NCBI GenBank assembly: GCA_037013495.1
Contig: CM072802.1
Coordinates: 43,314,501-43,378,500 of the forward strand
Direction of reading: 5' to 3'
From: Hippophae tibetana
Taxonomy: Eukaryota > Streptophyta > Magnoliopsida > Rosales > Elaeagnaceae
Length of the DNA: 64,000 nt
This document shows positions 11,628 to 23,412 of the stretch, piece after piece (position 1 is the stretch's first letter; the number at the start of each line of letters is the position of its first letter). The translations under genes and the position numbers were made by a program. The notes beneath the pieces were generated by a model that did no database searches, was not told the DNA's origin, and was given only the letters and a program-made list of their open reading frames with translations.

Positions 11628-13347
11628 TAATGAGTGCTCAAAAACACTAAATATATCATGATTTTATTCATGTTTAATAATTAAATATGTTTTTATTTTC
11701 TTAGTTTTATTATCATTTAAAAAATCTATCTTTTTTGAAATTACAAGTATATTTGTTTTTCATGTATTTCTTGTATATAAATTATTTGATGTGAAGAAAT
11801 ATACTTGAAGCACTTCATTACAACTTTGGAGCTTAAAAAGATAACATATGTAAATCATTATGTGTGTTTCAAAACTTGAAAGAAGGATAAACAAGAAACA
11901 AAGGTTCCATGTATTTTAGAACATGGGCTACAGTGTGAATCTTTTGCATGTTGTGACACATGGGAAATTGTGAAGAATTAGCACATCCCAAAATTGATGC
12001 CAGTCATGGCATGAATATTTTGGGTACTACGATACAATGGAAATGGATCGAATGATACAACCTTTGACGGACTCTATAGGCCATGGTGCCAAATAATGTA
12101 TGTTGTAATGCCAATCAACTCATCCATAATTTTCTCTTTTCCTTCACCTATAAATAGGACCCTAAGCATAATGTAAAAATCATCCCTCATCCTTCTTATT
12201 CCTTTTATTTATTCATCTCTTAATATTTTTAGTTTTTTTCTTTTAGTAGTTTAAAATTCTTCTCTCGTTTAACAATTGAACAAATTTAGTTTATGTAATA
12301 TTTTTTTGTTTCAGTTCAATAAACAGTAAGGAAATTTTGTTTGGAAGTTCTCCAGAATAGAAGCAATTCTAAAAGAATTTTTCTAAGGTCTATTTAAATG
12401 TACTCTCTTTAGATTATCTCTAAGTGTTGTTTTACATGTTATATGTTTAATTTATTGATCATTTTTTAAACTATGCATGTCTAGTTATAAACAATATGGG
12501 ATAATAGTAATGTTGTTATGCTTATGAAATATTAAAGTGGATTAAATATTTATATAAAATGAATTAAGTTTTATTTAATCATCAAGATTAAAACCAAAGT
12601 TTGTTAAAGAAAAATTTATTGACTTAGTATTTTTCATTATAAATAAGAGAGTTTAATTTAAGATTTAAATTATCTAAATATGATTTAGAATAATACTCCT
12701 ATATATTAAATATTTACTATCTAAATCTATTTTGAGATGTACTTTATTTCAAGGATTTTTATAAGAATTACTATTGAAAGATATATTAATGACATACCCT
12801 TTATAGTAGATTTAAAATCTAAAAGTTAGTTCTAGATACTTAAATTATAAACCTAAGTTTGACACCTTGATTAAATTTTAAATTGTTAGCCCTACCAAAA
12901 TGATAAACGGTTTATTAATTCCTTAAAAATAAAGAAAAATTTCGTCAATTATCAATTATTGATCTCGGCCAAAAGTCTTTAGTTGATAATTGATTAACAA
13001 AAGAATCTAATATCTACCTTAGGATATATTCTTATTATAAAAGGAGAATCAATAATCTTAATTTATATTTTTAATAACATACTTAAATATTGAGCAAGCA
13101 TAATTATTGATAAATGTTTATTGAATCTATCTTTATTTTTATTAGATTAGATTTTCAAACAAACACTTTTTGAAAGAATGTTTAGGATTTATTTTTGTTT
13201 TTAAGAATTTATTGAATTATTTAAAACCACATAATTCTTCTTTAGACAAATCTTGAAAGTATACTTATCATTTTCTATTATGATTCGTGCACTTTTGAGC
13301 CATTGTATAAATTATACAAAATTTGTATGCCTAATTTTGGCACATCA
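11628..13347 (+). repeat. Athila LTR, copy A2, shared by elements 1 and 2
   Basis: Starts TAATGAGTGC (from TGATGAGTGC) and ends CACATCA, 1720 bp. It is the 3' LTR of element 1. Because a PBS and internal region follow immediately, it is also the 5' LTR of element 2. It contains TATAAATA at 12149 and AATAAA near 12319. Sharing of one LTR by two internal regions is the product expected from unequal recombination between LTRs. Confidence 0.85.
12149..12156 (+). promoter_or_regulatory. TATA box of LTR A2
   Basis: TATAAATA followed by GGACCCTAAGC, identical in context to position 400. Confidence 0.6.
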
Positions 13348-13353
13348 AAATTT

Positions 13354-13371
13354 TGGTGTAATTGCCAGATA
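13354..13371 (+). other. Primer binding site, tRNA-Asp type
   Basis: TGGTGTAATTGCCAGATA follows the LTR end by six bases. It resembles the tRNA-Asp-type site TGGCGCCGTTGCCGGGGA, more closely than the one at 1606. Confidence 0.65.
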
Positions 13372-13434
13372 AATTGATAATGGAACTAAAAACTAGGTAA
13401 CCTTTGCATGCATCAACAAGCCCAAGAGATGAAT

Positions 13435-14600
13435 CCACCTAGTGAGGACAACACAAGTGCTTTAATGGTGATGATGAAACATTTCATCCATTCACTAAAT
13501 ACAAAAGTGAATCACATGGAGTCGATTCTTGGGGCTTTTATATGAAATTTAGATATCCAAATAAGGAAATTGGCACAAGCCATAAGTCAAAGACTATTTG
13601 GTAATCTTCCATGTAGCACAAAAGTGAACCCAAAATGAGTGGGTAAAAAGCATTGTAATGCCATATCCTTGAAGAGTGATAAAATTTTAGAAGAGAAATA
13701 GGAGGCTCAAAAACACGAGGAAAAAGTACACTAAGAGAGCACTGAAAAGAAAGTGATTCATTTGAAGAAGAGTAACATCTATAAACTCATTATGCCTTTC
13801 CCTCAACAACTACCAAAGCAAAAGTTAGACACATAATTTTCAAAATTTTGGATATCTTTAAGAAGTTACACATAAAGATACCATTTGTAGATGCACTTAA
13901 ATAGATGCCTTCATTTTCCAAATTCTTGAAGGACATACTTTCTAAGAAAAATAGGCTTGGAGATAATGAGACAATAACGTCGACTGAAAGCTATAGTGCC
14001 TTCCTTAATGAAAAAATACAACAAAACTAAAAGATCTGAGTAGCTTTGACATCCCTTGCATTATTAGGATCATACAATTTGGCAAGGCACTCTATGACTT
14101 GGGTGCCTTTATTAACCTTATACCATTATAAAGTTTCTAGAAACTAAGGGTTGGTAAAGCCAAGCCTATATCAATAACATTGCAAATGGTAGATAGGTCA
14201 ATCAAGTGACCCCAAGGGGTGGTAGAAGACATATTGGTAAAAGCACACAAATTTATCTTTCAGACAGATTTTATTAAACTAGATTTGGAGGAGGAATATA
14301 ATATTCCTATCATACATGGTTATGCATTCATAGCAATGGAAAGAACACTCATTTATGTACAAAAGGTGAGCTTACAATAAGAGTGCAAGATGAATAGGTA
14401 ATATTTAGAGTTTTTAAAGCATCTAAAGATATTGATAATGCTAGTGATTGGTTTAGGATAGATGTTACTAATCATGTTGATAACTTAACAAAATATATTG
14501 AATCACCCATACTTAAGACTATTACACATGATGTTATGAACAATGAAATAAATTTATTAGAAAAAACTCAACTTATATTAATTATGAAATTGTGAAATCT
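13435..14600 (+). pseudogene. Athila gag C-terminus and protease, pseudogene
   Basis: Begins with the end of gag: ALMVMMKHFIHSLNTKVNHM, then a repeat-rich coil and LPCSTKVNPK, then ISLKSDK in place of the usual VTLRSGK (near 13660-13685). The protease region follows: MPFPQQLPKQKLDT (13790), a block of FAKFLKDILSKK-type text (13905-13950), and a catalytic zone at about 14085-14150 where LYDLGAFINLIPL can be read, so the catalytic Asp of the DLGA motif is retained but its Ser is Phe. It continues with SITLQMVDRSIK and an IPIIHGYAFIAMERTLI-like stretch (14300-14355). Frameshifts and stops are common, so no protein is made. Confidence 0.75.
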
Positions 14601-14639
14601 ATGATGCAAGTTGATATTGTTGATTATGTGAACTAATTT

Positions 14640-14841
14640 TTTTATTTAACTCTTGTATGACATTATTTCATGAAAAATTGAAATCAATGAGGGATAGACA
14701 ATATACAATTACCCAATTATTGGCAACTGGAGTAGTAGAGTTTTTGAATCCTAAGACACAACGAATGTTCAAGGTTAATGGACATCTTATAAAGCCCTAT
14801 TTAGAAGAAGGACATAATTTTGCATTGAAACCATACAAGTG
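14640..14841 (+). pseudogene. Athila integrase C-terminal fragment
   Basis: An open frame of about 79 residues: LFHEKLKSMRDRQYTITQLL, then GVVEFLNPKTQRMFKVNGHL and KPYLEEG. This is the chromodomain-like C-terminal tail of Athila integrase, which normally reads LFPGKLKSRWSGPF and NGHRLKPYL. It directly follows protease-linker text ending near 14630, so RT, RNase H and the integrase core were removed in one step or several. The last codons of the frame lie in the inserted LTR after 14846. Confidence 0.8.
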
Positions 14842-15067
14842 TATAATGATGACCGAAAACCGGCATCGCCGATTCTTGCCAATACTTTGGTTTTAATATT
14901 TGTAAAACTCTCGCAAGTGCACGAATCATTTCATAGAAAATGATAAGTATACTCCCAAGGTCGATCTAAGGAAGGAGTGTATGTGGTTTTTAATTTATTA
15001 TTTAAACTTTTAAAAACGAAATTAAATCCTAAACATCCTGTCACGATAGTTTGGTTTTTGTGTTTCT

Positions 15068-15205
15068 AATCTAATAACATAAAAATAAACTTAGATACAG
15101 ATTCAATAACTATAATCTAATAACATAAAAATAAACATAGATACAGATTCAATAACTATAATCTAATAACATAAAAATAAACATGGATACAGATTCAATA
15201 AATAT
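15068..15205. repeat. 46-bp tandem repeat, three copies
   Basis: Unit starting AATCTAATAACATAAAAATA at 15068, 15114 and 15160, nearly identical. It lies inside solo LTR B1 (U5 side). The other family-B LTRs have one copy, so it expanded in this copy. Confidence 0.9.
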
Positions 15206-16077
15206 TTATGCAAATTTTATCATTTATAATAGTGGAGTATTTATGGATATAATAACTAAATTAATTATGCTTGCTCATAATATCTAGGTTATTAAAGATA
15301 TAAATTGATATTTTATTGATTCTCTCTTTTTTATATGAATACCACCTTTGGTGGGGTTAGATGTTCTTTGTTAACTAAATAAATCAATTAACACCTATGG
15401 GTGGGGTTGATAACTAATTTGGTTAATTAAATTAATTCCTTTTTTTTCTAAGAGATTGAAAATGAACCATTTAAATACCACCTTTGTTGGGGTTAGACAG
15501 TTTAAACTTTATTCAAGGTGTCCTAATTAAACCTAAGAATTTAATTATCCGAGTACTAACTTTCAAGTTTTAAAACAACTACTGAAAACATGTTGTCAAT
15601 ACATTTTCAGATAATAATTCTTATAAAAACTTTTGAAATAGAGCTTCACTCTAACTACCGGGCGATTGTACCAACAAATAAAAGAGCACTACTCTAAATC
15701 AGACCGAATAACTAACCTTAAAATCTAATTTTTAGGTTTAAGTTTGTAATGAAAAATAATATATTTCTCTCTAACATTCTTAATATAAAATCTTGAATAA
15801 AAACAAAATCAATTCATTTTAGAGATTTTCACCTATTTAATATTTCGCAAGCATAACAACGTTATTATTATATCATGTTTACAAACAGCCAGCAGAGTTA
15901 AATTTAATCATAGACAAATTAAATATAACATGTAAGAATAAAGCATAAAAAATAACTGTAAAGAAAATAAAATCCTTACAGAACTTCGATGCTATTCCCG
16001 TAGCTGGAAAACCTCCAAACGGAATTTGCACTCCCATTTATTGAATCAAAAAGCTAATAAATTACAAAAACATAAAT

Positions 16078-16102
16078 AGTTCTTCTCTTTTTGAGAAGAA
16101 CT
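16078..16102 (-). other. R-region hairpin of LTR B1
   Basis: AGTTCTTCTC-TTTTT-GAGAAGAACT, a perfect ten-pair stem with five-base loop, shortly before the poly(A) signal. The same hairpin with one changed base pair is at 57070, and an identical stem at 59485. Confidence 0.8.
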
Positions 16103-16149
16103 CTAAAACTAAAAGAAATTAACTAAGAAAAACTAAAAACTAAGAAAGA

Positions 16150-16238
16150 AACTAAGAAAAGCTTAAAAACTAAGAAATAAACTAAGAAAAGCTTAAAAAC
16201 TAAGAAATAAACTAAGAAAAGCTTAAAAACTAAGAAAT
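16150..16238. repeat. 30-bp tandem repeat, three copies
   Basis: Unit CTAAGAAAAGCTTAAAAACT plus AAGAAATAAA repeated three times in LTR B1. Single related units occur in the other family-B LTRs. Confidence 0.85.
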
Positions 16239-16302
16239 GAGAGAAATAAAGAGAAGAGAAGAATGGTTTTGAGGTGTGTTTAGAAGTGAAGAGAAATGGG
16301 GG

Positions 16303-16310
16303 TATTTATA
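16303..16310 (-). promoter_or_regulatory. TATA box of LTR B1
   Basis: TATAAATA on the minus strand, in the context CACCTATAAATACCCCC shared with 56935 and 59367. Confidence 0.6.
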
Positions 16311-16429
16311 GGTGAGGATGGGGAGAAAAAGTGAGTGAAAAAATGTTAAAAAAATTGTGAAAACAAGGAGTGGAATTGCTGACGTCATTGATGACATCAA
16401 CATGATGTCATAGGGGTGGCTGCAAGCAA

Positions 16430-16825
16430 AATAGGGCAGTGGCGTGCGCAGGTGGGTAGAAACTTGGCGCAAATGGGTAGCAGATGGGTAGCAGCTTGGC
16501 GCAGATGGGTAGCAGGCTGCACGCAGAAGGGAGCATGCTGCGCGTGCGGAAGGAAAGGCTGGCACGTGCGTTGCTGGGGTACGCTGCGTGCGCTGGGCGG
16601 CGTGGTTGGGCGGCTGGGTGCACGGATGGGCTTCTGGGTGGCGCGGCTGGGCAGCTGGGTGCACGGATGGGCTTCTGGGTGGCGCGGCTGGGCGGTTGGG
16701 TGCACGGATGGGCAGCTGGGTGGCGCGGCTAGGCAGCTTGGCGGCGCAGCTGGGCGGCTGGGTGCACGGATGGGCAGCTGGGTGGCGCGGCTGGGCAGCT
16801 GGGCGGCGCGGTTGGCGGTACGATT
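16430..16825. repeat. GC-rich minisatellite in LTR U3, 41-bp unit
   Basis: A sharp GC-rich block in AT-rich DNA. GGGTGCACGGATGGGC recurs at 16616, 16657, 16698 and 16760. Spacing is 41, 41 and 62 bp, so the unit is 41 bp made of two half-units of about 20.5 bp that share GGGCAGCTGGGTG. The upstream part (16430-16600) holds shorter irregular repeats (GGGTAGCAG). It lies just upstream of the LTR TATA box (minus orientation). Long open frames over it in several frames are a by-product of the repeat. Confidence 0.9.
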
Positions 16826-17163
16826 TCCTTCTTTTTGACATTTTTGACCTTTTCCGACTCATTTTGTCCAATTTTTCCATTTTTGACCTTTTTGACTCAT
16901 TTTGTCCAATTTTTCCATATTTGTTGACCTTTCTCCATTTATTTATTAATATATTTGTGATGTTTTGCTTCCAGTATTCCCCTTTGAGTCTTTAAGTTAC
17001 GTTTTTAAGCGAAAATACCTGAAAACAATAAAAATACCCGTGATTCCGAAAAAGACAAATTTATATAAATATATGATAAAACATATAAATATATATAATT
17101 TTAATCAATTAATGTACATAAAATCATGGTAATTTTTGTGCTTTTTCAGCACTCATCATATAA

Positions 17164-19054
17164 CCCTAAACAACATGTGGAAAATACAATTTACTAAGAC
17201 ACTATAATGGTGTTTGATGAGAGACAACCCATCATTATAGGTAATAATTTTATTTTGTTTTATGTTATTGTAATTTATTTTGTTTTATTTCCTATTTATG
17301 TGAACCATAATATATAAAGCTATTAAAAATGTAACTTTTTGTTGTGATGTTTGAGACAACGTTTTGTTTGTATGGCTAAAATGTTTGAAATGATGGATGA
17401 GCCTGACATTCCACATCAAGACTTGATCGCGAAAAGTAAATGGGTAACTTTTCACTTCTGTATTCTTTATCTTTAATTTTCATTATCTACATTGAGGCAA
17501 TGTAGATTCTAGGTTAGAGTGGAGGAAATATTACAATAACTTTAGACAATTTTCAAATTTTTAAAACATGTGTTTACATTTATTTTTCTTTTATGTTTTT
17601 TAGTTTATTTATAGGTTTAAGTTAGTTGGTTTAATGTTAAATTTTTTCTTGCAAAATTATCATGTTTTAGTTAGTTTTAAGAAATTGATTAAGTCTTTTG
17701 CACTCTTAAGTTAATATTTTGAACATATCATAAAATAATGTGATAATTAGTTTTCTAAAATAATTAGTTTTCCTTATATGTTAAAATTGAGATAAACCTA
17801 AAATTGATATTTAGAAATCAAATAGTAGAGACTACCTTGTGAAATATATTGATCCTATTATCATTCCACTATGGGAGATAATATTGTTTTTCCACTCCTT
17901 TAAACACTCTTATTATTAATCAAATTGTTAGATGATCTTTATAGATTTCTATATTGAATTTTAGAATTTTTTTTTACATCCAATAAAGTGTCATATACTT
18001 ATTTTCATTACTTAGTGTACTTTTTTTAAAGTGTATGCTTCTTCATTCATGCATAACTTCCACCAAAAGATATATATTTGGGATTCCCTAAAGCCAACAC
18101 AAAAGCCAAAATTAGCCACTCACCAAAATCATATAAATATGTACATGGGTCCAATCTTAAAAAAAAACATATCCCTTATAAAATAAGGAAGAAAAAATAT
18201 AAGAAAAAAGGGAGAAACATCAATAATATGAACTAAATACTAGGGCCTATAAAGTTCCTAAAGTCACTAAAAATGGCTATTATAAAAGAAAGATATGGAA
18301 TAATTCTCCTTGAAGTCATTGCATTATTCATTCATGTCTAAATGGATATACTGAATATTTTTATTTAAGGATTTTAATTGATACATAAAAATAGTATATG
18401 ATTTCTTTATAAATTCTTTCGTTTGATTCTTTTTACGAGATCGAATATTAAGCATTTTTTTTAGTCTTTCTTCTTTAAACATACGTAAACTCATTAGTTC
18501 ATTTCTTTACATAAGTTCTATTTGCATATAACTTTGATTGAGTTCTTGAACCCATAGGATCAATGTAATATTGAGACTATGACTTGTGAAGAATATAGTC
18601 GATGTAAATTCAAATTCCTATCACTAAAACTGGGAAAGTCAATATTGATGAATATTTGATATGGAATAAGAATTTGTGATTTTCAACTAATTTTTACAAG
18701 AAACTATGCCTCTTTTGGATTTTGATTTAGCTTATGCTTTGGATTTTAAATATAAACTTAAAAGAGACTAAATCATAAGAATTTTTTCCTTTTTATTTTT
18801 ATTCATACTAATTTTTACTTTGTTAATTTTAGTTCTTATTTTGTTATTTGTTTATTTCTTTTAATTTTTGCGTTTTAATTTGATGTTTATCGGTATTATC
18901 TTTGAAAGTCCTCACGAGACTTAAACTCGTCTATTAGGATAACCTAGGTTTTAAAAGCGTGTTGCATAAGCTAAATGCAATCATGAAAATCTATGAAAAT
19001 GATTTAGTATTATGTAATTTTATTTATTTTAGTTTTTCTCTTTCCTTGCTAAAG
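17164..19054 (+). other. Athila element 2, 3' non-coding region
   Basis: Starts with the GATGAGAGACAACCCATCAT motif after pol (near 17216). It then has the palindromic stem-loop at 17485, a purine stretch (GGTTAGAGTGGAGGAAA at 17512), and 1.5 kb of AT-rich text matching 6300-6466 and 10811-11627. No coding sequence is seen. It ends at CTTGCTAAAG (19054). Confidence 0.75.
17485..17507 (+). other. Stem-loop before purine tract, copy 2
   Basis: ATCTACATTG-AGG-CAATGTAGAT: ten perfect pairs with a three-base loop. Confidence 0.75.
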
Positions 19055-20537
19055 TGATGAACAAATTTTGTATTCGTAAGAATGATTTGTATACTTCCAA
19101 AGTCAGTCTAAAAAAGAGCTATATGGTTTTTATATAATTCAACAAAATTCTTAAAAATGAAAAATAAACCTAAATATCATGTCACAAAGTTTTGGTTAAA
19201 ATATCTACACTAATAACATAAAATAATAAAAGACAAAGGATAGATTGGTTTACACAAATTATAGATAGACATGCAATTCATTAATCAATGGATAATTAAT
19301 GATATATTTTGCTAGTTTATTATGTTGATAAATTAATTAAGCTCATAAAATATAAACTCAGATTTGTTTATTATTTCTTATATATATGAACATATCCTTT
19401 TGTCGAGTTTGCTATTCATTATTAATTAAAATCATCGAGCGTCTTCGGTCGGATCGATCAGTTAATTTTATTAAATTATAGTTATTTTATAAGAAATTAA
19501 CAAACCATTTAACTTGTCGCATTGGTTGGGTCTAATAAGTTAAACTTCTACTAAAGTTTTCTAAATTTGTTTTTAGATTGATGAACCTGAAATCTAACTT
19601 TCATGTTTTAAATTTATTACGAAAAATATGTTCTTAAGATATTTTTCAATAATGAATCTTATAAAAACTTTGAAATGGAATATAAATTCTAAATTAGATA
19701 TAGATTCATGTTTCTAAAACCTAATTTTCAAAATTTCAATCTATTATGAAAAATATGTAGTCAATATATTTTTTGATAACAAATTTTGTAAAATTCTTAA
19801 ATAAAAAATAATTTGTGTTTAATAATTGTTAAAAATATTCATCTAAATAATTTACACAAGCATATCAACATAACAAAAATCCCATTATCATGTTTAGTTA
19901 GATATGCTCAATTTAATAAATGTGACATATATAAAATATAACATATAGAAAAATACATAAATTAAAATTTAGACCTTAACTGCCACTTGCTTGTGATAAC
20001 CTAATCTAAACTATTTATAAACTAAATATAATATAAAACTTGTAACTTTCAAAAACTTAAGAGAAACTAAATAAAACTAGAAAACTTGCTGCAAAAGGAA
20101 GAGAAAAGTGGATCGTATGGTCAAGTGTTATGGCCCAATTTTTCCATAACTTCAGCTTAGGTCAATCTAGTACACTTTTCATTTAGGATCCAAAAGTCCC
20201 GCACCACAGCATATATTATACACCACCGCGACACGTGTTGTTCTACATGTCTTCAAATTTCTTTGTATTTCACCCCTTATATTTGGTTGGAACATATGTA
20301 TAAGTTATTATTTTATTCTTACTGGTTACAATTGAGTGATTTTAGGTATGATTCTTCAAGTGTTTATCAATTGAATAATTTTGAATCCAAAAATACCTAA
20401 AACATAACAAAACATATATGTAATTCTAAAAACATAGATTTTCTATAATAATAATAAAATTATGCAAATATAAATCTATTTTGATACTAAAGTCCATATA
20501 AATCACATAAATTTTAGTGCTTTTCAAGCACTCATCA
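19055..20537 (-). repeat. Athila LTR, copy A3 (3' LTR of LARD-like element)
   Basis: Minus orientation, starts TGATGAGTGCTTGAAAAGCA at 20537, 1483 bp. It is preceded in the element by AAGCTAATTGAGGGTTA, the probable polypurine tract. Its left end abuts the truncated 3' end of element 2. Confidence 0.8.
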
Positions 20538-21142
20538 TAACCCTCAATTAGCTTCTTGCTAGTCTCGTAGCAAGGAAAGTGTAAGACTAAACAAAACAAA
20601 AATAAATAAATTAAACAATTCTAAATCATTTCCATAGATTGAAACGGTTGCATTTAACGTATGCAATGAACCTTTAAACCCCTAGATTTCTCCAGTGGAC
20701 GAGTTTTAATCTAGTGAGGGCTTTTAGTGATGATAAACATCGAAATAAATGCAAAAATTAACAGAAAATAACAAATAACAAAATAAAAATTAAATACAAA
20801 ACTTCTCATGTGTGAGTATCTTTTAAAATCAATTAAAATCAAGAGCATAAGTTAAAATAATATCCTAAACATTCATGATTTATTGTAAAAATGAATTGAA
20901 AATCATAAATTCATATTCATCATAAAAAATGCATAAATATTGATTTACCTAATTTATGTGTTTGGAATCCGAATTTGCTTCAATTCTAAAAGTTATACTC
21001 TTAATATTAAACTAATCCTAAGGGTTCAAGCACTCATTCTAAGTTATATACGAATAGAGTTTATGTAAAGAAATGAACTAAAATGTTTGAATATTTTTAA
21101 AGAAGAAAAGGTTGAAAATAGTTCATAATATTTGATCTCATA

Positions 21143-21332
21143 TGTTAGAAATACTTAATGATTGTATTGTATTCTTTGTATTAAGGAATATACATGGTGC
21201 CTTTATATAGGAGTTACAAGTAAACTAGATATACATTAGCAAATATGATATACATTAACAAATATACATTATTCTGTTAATAGATATACATTAACAGATA
21301 TACATTATTCTGTTAATAGATATACATTAACA
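21143..21332. mobile_element. 190-bp solo LTR (copia-like or TRIM), duplication TCATA
   Basis: TGTTAGAAAT to ATTAACA, flanked by TCATA on both sides (21138-21142 and 21333-21337). Removing it restores alignment with 18370-18450 of the inverse arm. It has a TTTATATAGG box and then about 2.5 copies of a 36-bp repeat (AGATATACATTAACA units, 21253-21332). The TGTT-AACA ends, five-base duplication and size fit a short solo LTR. The plus orientation is inferred only from the TATA box. Confidence 0.88.
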
Positions 21333-23322
21333 TCATAAAAGGAATCAAATTAATGATAGGATTTCTAAATAAATCAAATACTATTTTCATGGATCAATTA
21401 AAATCATCAAACAAATATCAAGTATATGCTTTTAGAAATGAATGAAAATAAAATGACTTCAAGGGGATTTATCTCTTATCTTTCTTTTGTATTAGCCATT
21501 TCTCACAACTTTAGAAATTTTCGTATTATATTATTTAGTTTATACTATTGACTTTTCTCTCTTTTCCTTATTATCTTTTTCTCTCTAGTTTTTTTAAGAG
21601 ATAATCTTTTTTTTAGAGAGTGAATCCATATACATATTTGTAAGATTTTGGTAAATGGATAATTTGGAAAGCTTTGTATTGACTTTAGGGAACCCCATAT
21701 ATATCCTTTTTTTTGGAATTAATGCATTAATGACGAAAGCATACATTTTCAATTTCTACTTTAGTTATTTAATTTAAGCAATAAGAGCAAGTATAAGACA
21801 CTTTATTAGATGTAAAAATCCTAACATTCAATACAAAACCTATAGAGATCATCTAAAAAATTTGAATTGATAAGAAGAATGTTAAAAGGTGTAGAACAAA
21901 TATTATCTCTCAAAATGGAAAGCTAGAGTCATAATATTCTCACAGAGTAGTATCTAGTATTTGATTCCTAAACACCAATTTTGGATTTATCTTAATTTTA
22001 ACATTTTATCATAAAATATAAATTATGACAAAAACTAACTAATGATCACATTACTCCATGATATGTTTAAAATATTAATCTAACAATGCACCAACTTAAT
22101 CATTTGCTTAAAATTAACAAAAAGCAAGATAATTTTGTAAGAGAATTTTTAAAATTAACCAAATTTTTCGTAAACCAATAAATAAACTAAATAATGAAAA
22201 TAAATAAAATTAAACTCAATGTAACAAATGTAAATTAAAAGGAAAGATAAGGAAGAGAAAAGTTACCCATTTGCTTTTGCTCAATGTGATTATTCAAGTG
22301 GTGTGATATGTCCATCATCTCACACAACTTTAACCACACAGATATATTGTTGTATACTTCTTATACATCACATATCAACAAACAATTATAAATATAATAG
22401 TTCTAAATAAATAAACGTGGGATAAAAAACAAAATAAACTAAAATAAATTACATATAATGAAAAAAAATAAAAAAAAAATAAATCTAAAATAATAGAAAA
22501 ATAAAAGTAAATAAAAATAAAGTTGAACAAAATTTCGAGCAGAAAAATCATACTGTAGCTCAGAATTTATTTATTTTTAACTAAACAAAAATAAATAACA
22601 AATAAAATAAAAAATTACATAAAAAAATAAAATGAAAAACGAAAACAAAAACAAAAACAAAAGGAAAAGGAAAATAAAATAATAAAATAAATAAATACAA
22701 TACATATGATACATAGAAATTATGATACAATATTACAATTTACTATACAATAATACGATAATAGAATTTATTATATAATAATACAAGTTAAATAAATAAT
22801 TACAACAAGTTGAAATATATTATACAATAATACTAAATAAAAAAATAAAATAAAATAAAAAAAGTATATGTTAGTAAATAAATAAAAATAAATAAAGAAA
22901 ATAAAATAAAAATTAAAGTTAGTACACAAAAAAAATAAAAATAAAATTCTAAAAAGAAACTAAATTGATTGATTAATAACAAAAATAAAATATTTAGTCA
23001 AAATAAAAATATACTAAAATAAATTTTTTATTTTTATTTATTTATTTTTAAAATACCTAATGTAAAGTAATAACATAGATATATAGTTTTTTTTCAATAA
23101 TTTTTGAATTTTTTTATTTTTATATTTTAAAGGCAACTATTAATTGAGAAATTAATTTTTTTATTTTCAAAATTTTTAAATCTCATTAAAATCACATTAA
23201 TGTTTTGATTATATTTTAGATTTTTTTAAAAAGCTAACCTCTTTTAATAAAAATAAATCACTATTATTTATAATACAAATTTTTTAAGATTTTTGATAAT
23301 AAAAATTTAAAAATGTTATTTA

Positions 23323-23340
23323 TGCCTAGTAACGGTACGA
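23323..23340 (-). other. Second PBS-like motif
   Basis: Minus strand TCGTACCGTTACTAGGCA, preceded by ATTAAGTTTT. It resembles the true PBS 65 bp away, including its upstream AAGTTTTT. Confidence 0.4.
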
Positions 23341-23387
23341 AAAACTTAATAATGTTATATTATAAAGTTTTTAGTGCCAACATAATC

Positions 23388-23404
23388 TTTGACAACGGAG
23401 CCAA
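23388..23404 (-). other. Primer binding site, tRNA-Asp type
   Basis: Minus strand TGGCTCCGTTGTCAAAG, close to the tRNA-Asp-type site TGGCGCCGTTGCCGGGG. It lies directly after the LTR end TTTGTGCA. Confidence 0.7.
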
Positions 23405-23412
23405 AAACTTAA

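Larger units (their letters stand above)
1..13347 (+). mobile_element. Athila-type Ty3/gypsy element 1, RT-deleted
   Basis: Order: LTR (1-1599), PBS (1606), gag (about 2325-3480), protease (3500-4405), integrase (about 4650-5900), 3' non-coding region (5960-11627, split by a CACTA element at 6467-10810), LTR (11628-13347). Frames are broken by many stops. The protein text runs from the pre-RT linker straight into the integrase N-terminus near 4650, so RT and RNase H are absent. The right LTR is followed at once by a second PBS and internal region, so elements 1 and 2 share it. Confidence 0.85.
14847..17158 (-). mobile_element. Solo LTR of family B (copy B1), duplication TATAA
   Basis: In minus orientation the LTR starts TGATGAGTGCTGAAAAAGCA (right end 17158) and ends GGTCATCA (left end 14847). 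It is flanked on both sides by TATAA (14842-14846 and 17159-17163). The host text (integrase tail on the left, Athila 3' region on the right) is continuous when it is removed. There is no internal region, so it is a solo LTR formed by LTR-LTR recombination after insertion. It contains three tandem repeats and a GC-rich minisatellite. It has a minus-strand TATA box and AATAAA (near 16041). Confidence 0.92.
13348..19054 (+). mobile_element. Athila element 2 internal region
   Basis: Runs from the PBS at 13354 through gag C-terminus and protease (13435-14600), an integrase C-terminus (14640-14841) and the 3' non-coding region (17164-19054). A solo LTR interrupts it at 14847-17158. RT, RNase H and the integrase core are absent. 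It stops at 19054, about 30 bp before its own 3' LTR would start, where an inverted LTR begins. Confidence 0.8.
20538..23387 (-). other. Non-coding internal region of LARD-like element
   Basis: 20538-22300 is the Athila 3' non-coding region in reverse, carrying a small solo LTR at 21143. 22400-23320 is low-complexity A-rich DNA (AAATAAAATAAA-type runs) with no ORF. I see no gene. Confidence 0.7.
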